Below, one piece after another: positions 12,497 through 23,700 of a DNA stretch of 64,000 bases. A model generated the notes under the pieces. The model searched no databases and was not told the DNA's origin. It was given only the letters and a program-made list of their open reading frames with translations. Positions within the stretch are counted from its first letter, which is position 1; every line of letters starts with the position of its first letter. The stretch is from Parus major (lineage: Eukaryota; Chordata; Aves; Passeriformes; Paridae). The position numbers were made by a program, and so were the translations under genes. Location: assembly GCF_001522545.3 (NCBI RefSeq), contig NC_031770.1, positions 32,007,516 to 32,071,515 on the forward strand. The letters are read 5' to 3'.

Positions 12497-12608
12497 AACA
12501 ACCTCATGTGGGAAATGTGAAACCCTACAGGTTTCATTGAAACTGAGTCTCCTTGTCCTCAGTGACAGCTCTAACCACTGAGCTACTGAATGAAAGGGGA
12601 TCCCTTGT
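12497..12608 (-). mobile_element. decayed tRNA-derived SINE
   Basis: On the minus strand the element contains AGTAGCTCAGTGGTTAGAGC. This is a near-perfect tRNA D-arm (GCTC paired with GAGC) carrying the pol III A box. About 40 bases further on, GACTCAGTTTCAATGA corresponds to a degraded B box and T-arm. The following sequence resembles the body of tRNA-type SINEs common in turtles and crocodilians, where plus-strand readings like CTAACCACTGAGCTA are typical. The T-arm does not pair well and the acceptor stem is not recognisable, so it is not a functional tRNA gene. I read it as an ancient copy fixed before or early in bird evolution; exact family unknown. Confidence 0.6.
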
Positions 12609-15600
12609 CCTTGATTTTGTAGGAAGCCTCCCCCTTTTTAACCAGTGCCTGAGTCTTTTGACTATGCAAAATCAGATAACAATGAAAATTATGGGACTAG
12701 TTTTGTCTACCATGTTCTGATGTATTTCTTTCAGCTGAAAGTCTCTGGCAAAAATTACTTGAATTTGTAAATATGTTTGAGCTGCCCTGAAATATCATTT
12801 GTGGAAGCACCTGCTATTTTCCAAAATATGATTTGATAATGATGATAAGAGTAATGATAACAGCTGTTATTGTTCAGGTAACTATGAGTATTTCTTTATT
12901 TCTTCTTTTACATCACTTTTTTACTGCCTCCTATTTCTTTGCCTACCTGCAGCATATTATTTTACATTTATTTTCTTATTCATTTTGTTTCCTCCTCTCC
13001 ACTGGAATTTTTGATGGTGCCCTCATGGGCTTTTATGTCCTCCAGTGCACAGCCACACAACTCATGACTTCTTTTTATATTGCCTGTGCCAAATCTACTC
13101 CAGTTTTCCTCAGGTGAGATGCCAATGAAATCAAGTTACATCAATAGACTTGTGCAACTAAAGAAAAAGCAGAGCCCTTATCAGTATAATTCCTCAATAT
13201 ATCTTTTCTTTCATAAAGTCTTTCTCATCACATATCTTTATTTACAGTTTCCTTTATTATTGCTCCACACCTCATTTTACAAACCTGGCTTCTTTACATT
13301 CAGTAGCCATCATTGTGGTCTATCTGATCTAGACAGCTGTGCCGAGACAGGGCATTTTGGAATATTACTGTAAAAAACTGGAAGCTTTTTACCACACTTG
13401 TATTCATTTTAGTGGTTATCACTGTAACAGTTAACAAAAGACACAAAGACATCCATACCCAAAACAGCATATGAAGATTTAATTTTTTTTTTTTTAAATG
13501 GCACATACATTTAAATAGCTCCTACTTTTCCCATTTGGCAAGGCCATTGTTGTGGCTAATGTATGTATTTCTGAAAACAATGATACATTTCCAGTAGTAT
13601 CTTCCACAATTTTTTTTTCAATGAGCAATAAAGGAGGTTGAGGTGGGATGTGTTTTATCCCACCACATTATATCATTCCTCTTTTTCCTCTTTGTTGGAT
13701 GGCAATCAGGAACCCTCATGCCAAGCTTGGGAAGCAACAGCATCTGGTTCCTTGGCAGATTCTGCAGGCGGTCTTGTTGCCAGCCTTTAAGCTGTGTCTG
13801 GGTCTGCTGCATGGTTTGGCTGCAGATGGGCTCTCTGGGTTGCCTTGTGCTTATGGGTGCCAGTTTTGGCTTACCTTTGATTCTGAGGACTTTACTCATT
13901 TTTATTCATTTGTGAATAAGGACCCATCCAAATGCTTCATGAAACCAATATCAGAGTGTACCGATATTTAAAATGAAAAGGGAAGGAGGCCGTTTCTCTT
14001 TCCCCTCCCCTCCCCAGGATGAAACATTATAATAGCATCTGCAAATGGATCTGGATCTATCAGTATTTCCATTATAAATCAGAGGCTTAGAGCTTAGCCA
14101 TGAATATTCCTCCCAGAATGAAATGCAATGCGGCCACTTGTATCAAAACAACACTGAACGTTTTTTCAGACCATCTAGGCATTCCCACACTCACTTCCTC
14201 TTCCTTCCAGAGGGATAATTTTGAAGACACAACAGTCTTGCATCAAGCATATGTCCAAAAACCTCTGTATGGAAAAAAAACCAAACCACTTCTTGCTGTT
14301 TCTGGGTGCTTAGGTTCAATGCTGTTTTGGAGCCATGTACAAGAACAGTGCCTAGGCCTGGAAGAAAAGCCTTGAAATCAGAGACTTGGTGGACACTGAG
14401 GGAGCTTTGGCTGTGAACACAGCCCTCCTGCCTCGCTGACCCACAGACCCCCGAAGCCTGGGAGGGTGCAGTAGGGAAGTAATGTATCTGCCTCTTGTAT
14501 TTGCTATCAGCTCCTGCCGTGACCCCGTCAGGACACCCTTTGGCCTGGATTTGGGCACCCAAATACCCTCTTGGCAAGAGCTGCCTCTCCTGGAGAGAAT
14601 GGGGGGGATAGCAAGGTGTGGGGAGGCTGTGCTCCCTAATCGGAGGTGTCAGGCTGCTGTCAGAGGGGAGCCAAGTACCTCTGCACAGCCAGGGAGTACA
14701 GATAGCACTCAGCACAGATGGCCAGGGGGGTCTGCCCAATTACCAAATTAAGCCTTCAAAACACAATGTGACTCCTAGCATTTTGGAAGGAACCTTCCTG
14801 GACCCTGGACTTCAGTGCCTGTACCTCCACATGCACAGCCGAACCAGGGATGGCTGCTTTCAGTCATCTTGGAATGAGTGCATTTGGGGCAGCTTGATTT
14901 TCTCAGGAAGCAACAATTCCGCTGAGTCAGGGAATATGCAGAGACGAGCATCGCAGAGAAGTGGGTGGGATGGGGTTGGAGGGAGCAGGGGAGCTTGTTG
15001 GCACCCTATCAGAGTGTACATACGGTAATACAGGTGACAGTGCCTCTGGGGAACAGAGCATTTCCCCTGCCTATGACAGGGCCCTCTCGATGATGCCAGA
15101 TACTGGGCAATGCTGGGTCACAGCTGTCCATGCTGATTCCCAACATGACCCTGTTTCCCTGCTGAGTGCTTCTGAGCAAGCTCTGAGCAGCCAGCCTGGC
15201 ACTGGGGACAATGCACAGCAAAATCTCTCCTCATTACAACAGGATCCATAGGAAGAAGTTCCAGTACTGATAATGACAAAAAAAAATTAAAGTAAAAAAC
15301 CCAGCAACACTTTTTCAAAAGGGTATTTATATTTTTCTCTTTGCTATTCACAATGTAAAATACCAGTGTACAAAATTTTATGCCTATGAATATATGCTGA
15401 AGGAGCCATATAATATTACACGGAGTCCAGCTAAACGTAACACAACATTCAAAGCAGCAGTGTTTCGGTGTGCCTTGCTTCTGTTTTTAAACCTGTCTTT
15501 TCTGGATTTTGGAAGAAGGATTCTTTCCTTTCCATGTCATCCTGTAGTCTGTAGACAGTCTCTGCACATGATTTACAGCAATCTTTCATGTGAACTCTCT

Positions 15601-17735
15601 TCCAAGATTCATCTTTTCACAATCCTTTGTAACAATCTTATGTTCTTGCAGTCTTTCTTAAATGTATCAAGGCAGAATGCAAAAAAATTAAATCACGACA
15701 AAATTGTTAGTTTCTCTTTTGCAGGTTATTTGGGGAAGGAAGAGATTCACCTTTAAAATGGGTGATGCTCCCAGTCTGGCAGAATGATTAAGCATCTGTG
15801 CAGTTCCAAATATGGGAGGAAACTACCTGCATTTGATGAAATTACTTGCCTTTTAAATTAAAGTGCTTAATAAGTTTCAAATGTCAGGCCTCATTTTTAC
15901 ATGTAGGTCTTGCCCTTGTCTAAAGTTAATTTCTATTTTAGGCTGTTAAAAGCATACGTTACAGATCAAAATAATAACCAAATAATCAGTTAGTCTCCTT
16001 AATGGGAACCTGTCCTCTCTTCTGCACGAGTAGTGATAGAATTCTTAAGGAAATCACCCACTAGCATTAAAAACAGAAGCTAATATTATCTCCAAGAAAG
16101 ACTCCAACATGACCAAAGACAGAGGGTCCAAAATAATAGAGCAGGTTAAGTGCTGAAAAACAGGACTGGTGAATATTTGCTTAAATGCTGTTAGACTTGT
16201 CATTCCTTGCTGTGTCTTCTGGATATTTCCTTAAGGAAGTGAGCATTGACTATTGTCAGAGTGGTTGGTTGCTCTTTGTAAAGTTCTTCACATAAAACCC
16301 AAAAATGTTTATGAGTTTGTGGTATTTCCTTGTTTACTGTTCTCTTTGACAAGTTTCACCTACCCAAAGAGAAACAGACAAGCTTCTGTGTGGTTTTAGG
16401 TGATCAGCTCAATACTATTAGGGGTGAGTAGCAAATAGACTGTCAACCCAAACAGCTCATAAATAAGGCACAGGATGAAAATCATGAGTCTAAACCATTG
16501 ACAGCTAAAAGAAAAAATATACCAAAAGCTTAGTGAATATGCTCAGTGTAGTTCCAGCTGGTCCATCAATCATCCACCAACAGAAGTGGTACAACCATGG
16601 CAAAAAATATTTAAACAATAGTATTACTATTGCTAGCTCTGTTGGGCATGACCGCTGTCTCACAGAGCAGGGTCAGGCAGGCATGTTCTGCCCGGAGCTT
16701 AGAGCATATCAGACATGCTCCACAGAGACATGTGTCCACAGCCACCTCTCCCATCCCAGGTCTTTGCTATATAAGCAAAAAAGTAGAGAATTCAGTTATT
16801 GCTGCTGGTGGCTTGCTGTGGATCCAGGCACAGTGGTTGGGCAGGGCATCTTTATTGCTGTCTCACTGTCCAGTTTCTAGTGGGCCAAAGAGCACAGTAC
16901 AAAAGCTGTCATCCCACTTGGCTCTCATTGCTCTCATTTTTGGCACCAGAGGCCAAGGGCTGAATGAGCACAGGGGATGAATCCTGCTTTGAAAGCTTGC
17001 AGATCAGAACTGAGCCATGTTTGGAAGAGCAATATGAGATGCCTGCACACTTCTTTTTTGTATGCTCCTATTCTCTAGCTAACGAATGAAATTGTGATCC
17101 TGTAAGGTTAAGAGGACTCTTCTAACAGTTCTGGCATTCTTGCTAATGGTTTGAGAAAGTGGTCAGGTATAAAACCTATACTCCAGGAAGAGGAACTTCT
17201 GGAGAAGATTGGTCTATCCCCTTGATTTCTTGTCCACAGGCAGTTTTTTGTTTGGGAAGATCTGCAGAAAACCCATGTCAGGTATTTTATTCCTTCTTCA
17301 GTTTGATTTGCAAGCTGTGCTTTGCTGTGTTTTGAAGTCATCTATAGAGCATTTAAACCCCTCCTTACATTTATAGTTTGGCCTATCTTATTCATTTTGC
17401 TTCCATGGCATTTCACCTGCAAACTTAAGGCTCTTGCCATTTGCCAAGAAACATCCTCAGCTCCTCACTGGGCAACAACGCATGCACACATGAGCAGCAT
17501 CTGCTCCTTTATGTGTCTGGAACAAGCAAAGCTTGGAAAGTCAGGAGAGCCATGTAGTGCAGCCCGATGTATGCAGAACGGGGGTATTTGCCACACAGCA
17601 AGCCAGCCGTGTGCACGCTGGCCCTGCAAAATGGCAGAAGCCCTACGTGCCTCCTACGCCTGCCCACTTTACTCTGCCTTCCAGCTAGGGAGGCATCAGG
17701 TCTTTGCTGTGCCCCTGGCCATCCTGCCTGAGGAA
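12609..17735. other. single-copy non-coding DNA
   Basis: No recognised gene is present. A short T run lies at about 13482-13496. A perfect 8-bp inverted repeat with a one-base centre (CAATAGTA/TACTATTG) is at 16616-16632. A minus-strand frame at 13618-13899 begins MSKVLRIKGKPKLAP in an A-rich ATG context and faintly resembles a LINE ORF1 amino terminus, but this is too weak to annotate as such. Confidence 0.55.
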
Positions 17736-17791
17736 GGGAGGGAGGCAGGGGACAAATCCTCTGGGGAGGGAGGCAGGGGACAAATCCTCTG
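17736..17791. repeat. perfect 28-bp tandem duplication
   Basis: Two identical 28-base units (17736-17763 and 17764-17791), each starting GGGAGGGAGGCAGGGG and ending with a CCTCTG, lie head to tail without a mismatch. The identity suggests recent slippage or a young two-copy minisatellite. It lies inside a 173-codon chance frame and shows no sign of coding role. Confidence 0.95.
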
Positions 17792-20700
17792 CTCTGGCCC
17801 TGGTTCCAGAAGCAGAGGAGCCACCAGCCAAGAGCACAAGTAAAACAACTGAAGTAAATCTTAAGGTTTCACTAGTTTGTTTGGGTGTTTTCTTTTCCCC
17901 TTTTCTACTATGTAAGCTGTCTCTTGTTTTTGTTTTTCACAGGTTTGGCAAGCATTTTGCTTTTACAGCTCAAGCTTTGCCCAGTCACAGAACTGCATAT
18001 AGACTTTGCTTAGCTTTTGTCTTGCATATTAAACAAGAATTAGGAAATAAAAGAGATATTATTAGGGTTTGGACTTTCTGATTTTGGAGTCAATAGGAGC
18101 TTTGTTCTGCACTTCTGGCAGAGGAGAAGGGCGAGCAGACTGCCTCCTGTTAACATTGTAACCCAGGGAGTTTGCTCTTGAACCCCAAACCAGGTATGTG
18201 CCGCCCATCTGACCTCTTCCACAACCCTGCTTTCAGTCCCTGGCAAGAAAAACTTTTCTGTTAGGTTCCACAGAAGCAGGATAAGGTCCAGGATGTTTAA
18301 ATCTTCAATACTTTCTGTTATTTCCTGACAATACCCAATTCATTGGTCCAAGATTTGAATACACATCTTCCTCGCACCATTTCACAAAAGGCTTGGACCC
18401 CAAGAATAGAAGAAACCACTGCAATACAACAAGGACATATAAATATGAATGTCAAACTGTCCCGTCAATGAAATGCTTTAAAATGCAGGGAGTGCCATGG
18501 TGCAGTGGGCCACAGAAACACAATGAAATGATAATGAGGACAAACGGAGATGAAGACCACCCACCAGTAGTTTTATGACTGTGACTTGGAACGACAGTTC
18601 TCAGCGGGGCCGTTGCGACTGGACGCCATTGTCATTTTTAGCACATGCTAAAGTAGCAATTGTGCACGGACATTTCAACTGTTGCCTCTGACAAACAGCA
18701 GCCAGACTATTTATGAACAACCCCCAACCCCATTCTTGTGCGTTTGGCTGTGTCTGTAGGTAGGAGAGAGTGGAAGACTGCTACTTTGTTCTGACAGGTT
18801 TTCCCATAGTCACTGTCTGCTACTCCTTGCATATGCTTAATTTTCTGAGGATTTATGCTGGGCCCTTCCTAGACAGCTCTCTAGCATTCATCTTCCTTAC
18901 TCAAGCATCTACCCCACTTATGCTGTAGTCTCCTCCATGCTGCATTGTTTCCTAATTTCTCCTTTCCTGAAGAAAAAAACAATATTCAGAATTAGGGTAT
19001 CGGAGCAAACTTTTCTAGGGCTTGGTTCTGCACGTAAGGCAAAACTTGGGTTTTGGGGGAATGAAGAAGACGAAGGAAAGACAAGGCATGAGTCTGTTCC
19101 TGATATGTTTGTTCACCCTGCCAGGGAGGTGCATGTGCTGGATCAGAGCACCTCCCAGGTGTCCTGGCGTAGGTTTCTGCCTCTCTATCCCCAAATGCTG
19201 CCACTCATTTTCTTGGCAACTCTCACCAACACCTCATCTCCAGCGCAGGGCACAGGGGGTGCAAACAGGGTGCAGGAGAATTTTCTCCCACCCAGCTTTC
19301 ATGCCAGAAACAGTTTGGCTCAAGATTTAGGTAAGCAACAAGTCTTCAAAACAATGATCCAAATGCAAATCTTTTCTGTTTTGTAACTCTGCTAGAAAAT
19401 TACCAAATCACATTCATGAAATACAGCCTTTTAGGTTTGTTCACCGTTTCATAAATATCTGTAGATTACACAGCACTCTACCAGCTTGCCTTCAAATTTT
19501 ATTGTATTAAGAAACTTATCTGAAAAGCAGTTTATATCTAATATATTCTTAATCTGTCACTCTTCAGATCCTGTCATAAAATGTGTAACTGAGAGAAGCT
19601 GTTCACATTAGCATGCCACCATATCAGGTCATCACTCCCAAAGCTTTTATTATGGGATGTTGCTGAAAGGTGCCATCTTCACAGCCAAGATATGCCTAAT
19701 TTATCCATTAGGCATTCCTTCAGTAGTCATTTAAAGTGAGCATGATTGGGTTTTTTCAACTGTCTGTGCTTTACCAAGAAGACAGCTATAGCATGGCTCA
19801 GAAAAAAGCACTCAAGTTTTTCTGGATGGGCTGTGCAAGAAAAAATGTTTAATTTGCATGCACATGATGGTAGAGGAAGCTGACTCAGAACAAGCCGTTG
19901 GTGCTTCTGGATGGTCAGAATTAAGGGCCTGTAGGAGCACTGAGAGGTCTCCAGCATGGACCAGGGAACACTGTGTGTGTGGGTGTCGTTCTATGTGTTG
20001 TATAACCCCTTAAAAAATGGGGTACTATGTATTCATCCCTGAAGGAAGGGATGAAAAGGAGCTAGAGAGGAAGAAGGAGGGGAAGAGTGATCCACAGCAT
20101 ACAGAAACACATAGCTGAAGGTACAAGGAGAAAAGGCACAGCATCCCCAGCTTATTAACAATTGTGGGAAGCATTGCACATTCAGGTCTGCTTTTATCTT
20201 ACCAAAGCTTTGGGAGGAGGCCTAAGACACCTCACTGAGACACACCTGAGGTAATCCACAAAGGCAATGGACAGATAGACTGGGGCACAACAATTTCATA
20301 AGACAGTTCAATAAGCCTCAGATAAGAGAATCTCCTGGAGCTATCTATCACTTTCTGTCCAGCTTGAAAAGTGGGGTCCATCACTGTCACAAAAGAACAG
20401 CTATACAGCAGACAGCCAACTTCTCTGGCTCAGAAAGCATCCTATCAAAATCTTCACAAGATGGACAATCAGAAAATACATAGTGGGAGCTGAGTGGAGC
20501 AAGAATTCCTGGATCATGTCATAGGCAGGTGGTGACTATGGCTCTGCAGGAGAGGTGTGCTCTGGCTCTGTGGCTCCTCTGCACAGGTACTGTGCTGGGC
20601 CAACAGCTCAGGGCTGGAAGCAGAGCTCTTGAGCCAGAGGACTGTGTAATCCACACTTCTGCTTCTAGAAGTAAGAGAGCCAGAAAACCCTGCACCATGG

Positions 20701-23700
20701 ACTTACAAGGACTGACTGCATGCCCAATCCAATCCCGTCCTCTTAAGGAGCAGAGGGGTCCCCGGAGAGCAAATATTATCTTCTGTCTGGGCACCTCATT
20801 CTTATCTCAGCTTTCTAACACACAAGGTAGGAAGGTAGTGTCCAGTGATTCTCTGCCACGAAAGAAATTCTGGTTTATAGACACTGGGTAGGAAATTCAG
20901 CCTTTCAGTGCAACATAAATGTCCAGCTATAAAGCCACTGGATCTATAATGGCTGTAGGAGTTATTGAAGTCTTTAAACTCACTCCTTGCATTATCCCAT
21001 GACTTCTCTGAAATTTTAGTTAGTGAGTACTTTGGTTTGCAGTGGAAATCTGGTGCAGGTAAATAGCAGTTGTCTTTCACACCTCATGGGATGTTTGCTG
21101 TTGTGTAGAAACAAGGGTCAACTTACAGAAAGTTCAGCAGAATAGGCTTGGCAATAGCACTGACATTCTTTGCCAGACATGAATCCTCAGACTGATCTCA
21201 GAGCTTCCACTTCCTTTTCAGCCTGATTAGTTAAAAGCTTCTCTGTGGTGCTAACCTAAGTGGGATCTCAGAAACTCAAATACGCATCGAGACACCCAGC
21301 AAGACCTTGTGGTGTGGGCTGTCAGGTTTCATCATTTGACAGATTTCCCAGTTGAGGTGCATGTTGATGAAGAGGCATATCCGACATTGTGCAAGAAATT
21401 TTTTTGGTAGAACTGAGAAAGGAAGTCAGTAACTTCAGCTTGAAGTTCTCTGCCATAACCCTCACTCCTTCCCCTTCATCCCTTCTCACTGAATCCCCAT
21501 CTTCTTAATGCCTCAACATAGAGATTAAATAGGCCTTATGAAGAAGAGGACGTGTGGTCGGAAAACACTTTATGTTTAAATTCAGCATAGCTGTGAGAAC
21601 AGGCAACAAGAAATGGGATTACAAACAGTCAAGCAAGTTCACACATGTTAGTTATGTCCAAAGAGAGTTGCTCTCCTTTGTTGCGATGTGCTTCACTCAT
21701 CTGTGCAGCTGTGCATCTGGCCTTTTGTTTCTCTACCTATTCTCATAGGTGACTGCCATAATGAGGAATGACAGAGACAGGGACCTGACAGGCAGAAACC
21801 TCCCAGACTGGGTGAGGCATGGGACTCACATGAATAAGGCACTTGAGGCAAAGGAATCTGGAAAAGATATTCAAATATATGCAAAACCATAAGTACTACG
21901 AGCAACACTACCATTATGTCAGTTTTGCTTTCCAACAGACTTCTGTATGCATTCGGCCTCATGCTGGACTCTAGCAAATCTCTCCTGTTTATTCTGTCTT
22001 TGTTCAGATACCATGGTGGAGACTACACGATTATTCTGGTGAAGCATCTGATCGTAAGTGTACAGCTGGTCCCTCCTCTGGACTGTGCTGAGCTTCCCCA
22101 AAGTCCAGCATAGCTTGTTCGTTCTGCCAAACACAGACCAAGTCACCTAGAGCAGCATTTTTCAAACCGTTTCTGATTTTTAAATGGTGGGTTTGGTACT
22201 TTTTAGGGGAGATTGATGCCTGGCTGCCAAGAAATGTTTATTCTTGTGTTCTTGCCTGATCATTGTCACACATGATTCAGCAAGAGCAGAACTGCCACTC
22301 TGCCTGGAAAAAAAAAAAAATCTTCTGGGGCTTGTTCTTGTTCATTTTGGAGTAGAAATGAACCAAAATACATAAAAAGCCATCCTTGAGTTCCCAGAGG
22401 GTAATTTTTTGCCTTTTGAGGAAGGACTATTGGGCTAAAATTAGAGAAACTGCACAGGTAGAAAACATTATTAACAAAATTAATGGCTTATGTAAACCAG
22501 GAAGAATGTTTTCTGGGGGATGTTTTGCTGTCTGCAAAAATCCAGAGACCTAATATTGTTTAGCCAATTTTCCCCTGCCATGAGGAGGTCAACAGTCATA
22601 TAGCCTCTGTGTTGGACACTGTCGAGCCTTGTTTACTGCCATTAGAAGGTCCCAGGAGAAAGCTGGTGAGGTTTTGGCAGTTTGTGGCAGAAGAGAGAGC
22701 TACAGCTGCAGAACAGTTGTTGTCATAACACCTATTCATCATTATCCCTCCCATCATGAATCACCTACTAATAACTAACCCCTCTTTGTTTACATTCATC
22801 ACATCTAGAAAGCCTGTGCTTGCTTCCAGGAACCAAATCTCTACCTGGGAAAACTGTCTGCTTTTGTGCCAGTATTTCTCCCCCAAACCCAGAAAATTCT
22901 CGAAATCTCCCTGCTGAGAGAACAGGGACAGCTTTTCAAATGTTTTGTTCACTTCCACTTAAAATTCAACCGGAGTATCTAAATTAGGAATGCTGCTACA
23001 TTCCAGCTCAGAGAGCTGCAGTGCTCTGTTACAAAGAGGGGCTCCGTCTCCTCCTCGTCATCCAGAACCCTGTCTTTCTGGATCGTCTGGTCCATTTGCC
23101 TAGGTGGAAAGCTCGGTAGGGGGCCCATGTTGTACCCTTCCTTCTGTGTCTGGTACAGCATGGAGCACCATGTCAGCGATGCACTAATACACAAGAATAA
23201 TCAGCTCATCAAATCAGCTTCATTAGTTGGAGCTCGAGAGCACAGCTCTGCTGCCCAGCCCTGCAGACACGCAGCCTGCCTCACTACTCCATCTGCTGCA
23301 GCCGAGCAGGAGGGGTCTGCCCATTCGGCTGTTCACGCAGAAGTGCAAAAGCCCGGGACACTGGGGGTACTCCGAGCATGTGCCATGTTCCTGCCTGACA
23401 CATGTCACCAGGGGACCACTGCTCCTCCCCTGTCTCTCATATGGAGACCAAATCCAACTCCAGAGTGCCAGCGATGAAGCCGCTAGAGCGAGATTTTAGG
23501 CCACTAATGATTTTCCTGGGTTTTGGGGGGAGGGGAGTAGAGTCTGGTCCAAGAGGTGTGCCTCACATCCTTATTGCAACGTGGACTCCTGGAGGCCACC
23601 TCACGCTGCTGGTGGGTGGCTGAGCACTGGGGACCCTCTCCGTGCGACGGGAGAGGCGAGAGGTGGCAGTGCAGAGGCTGCTGGAAGGTGGCTCCGCTCC

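Noticed and set aside
12497..12608. Functional tRNA gene on the minus strand
   Set aside because: Only the D-arm is intact; the T-arm and acceptor stem do not pair and the B box is degraded.
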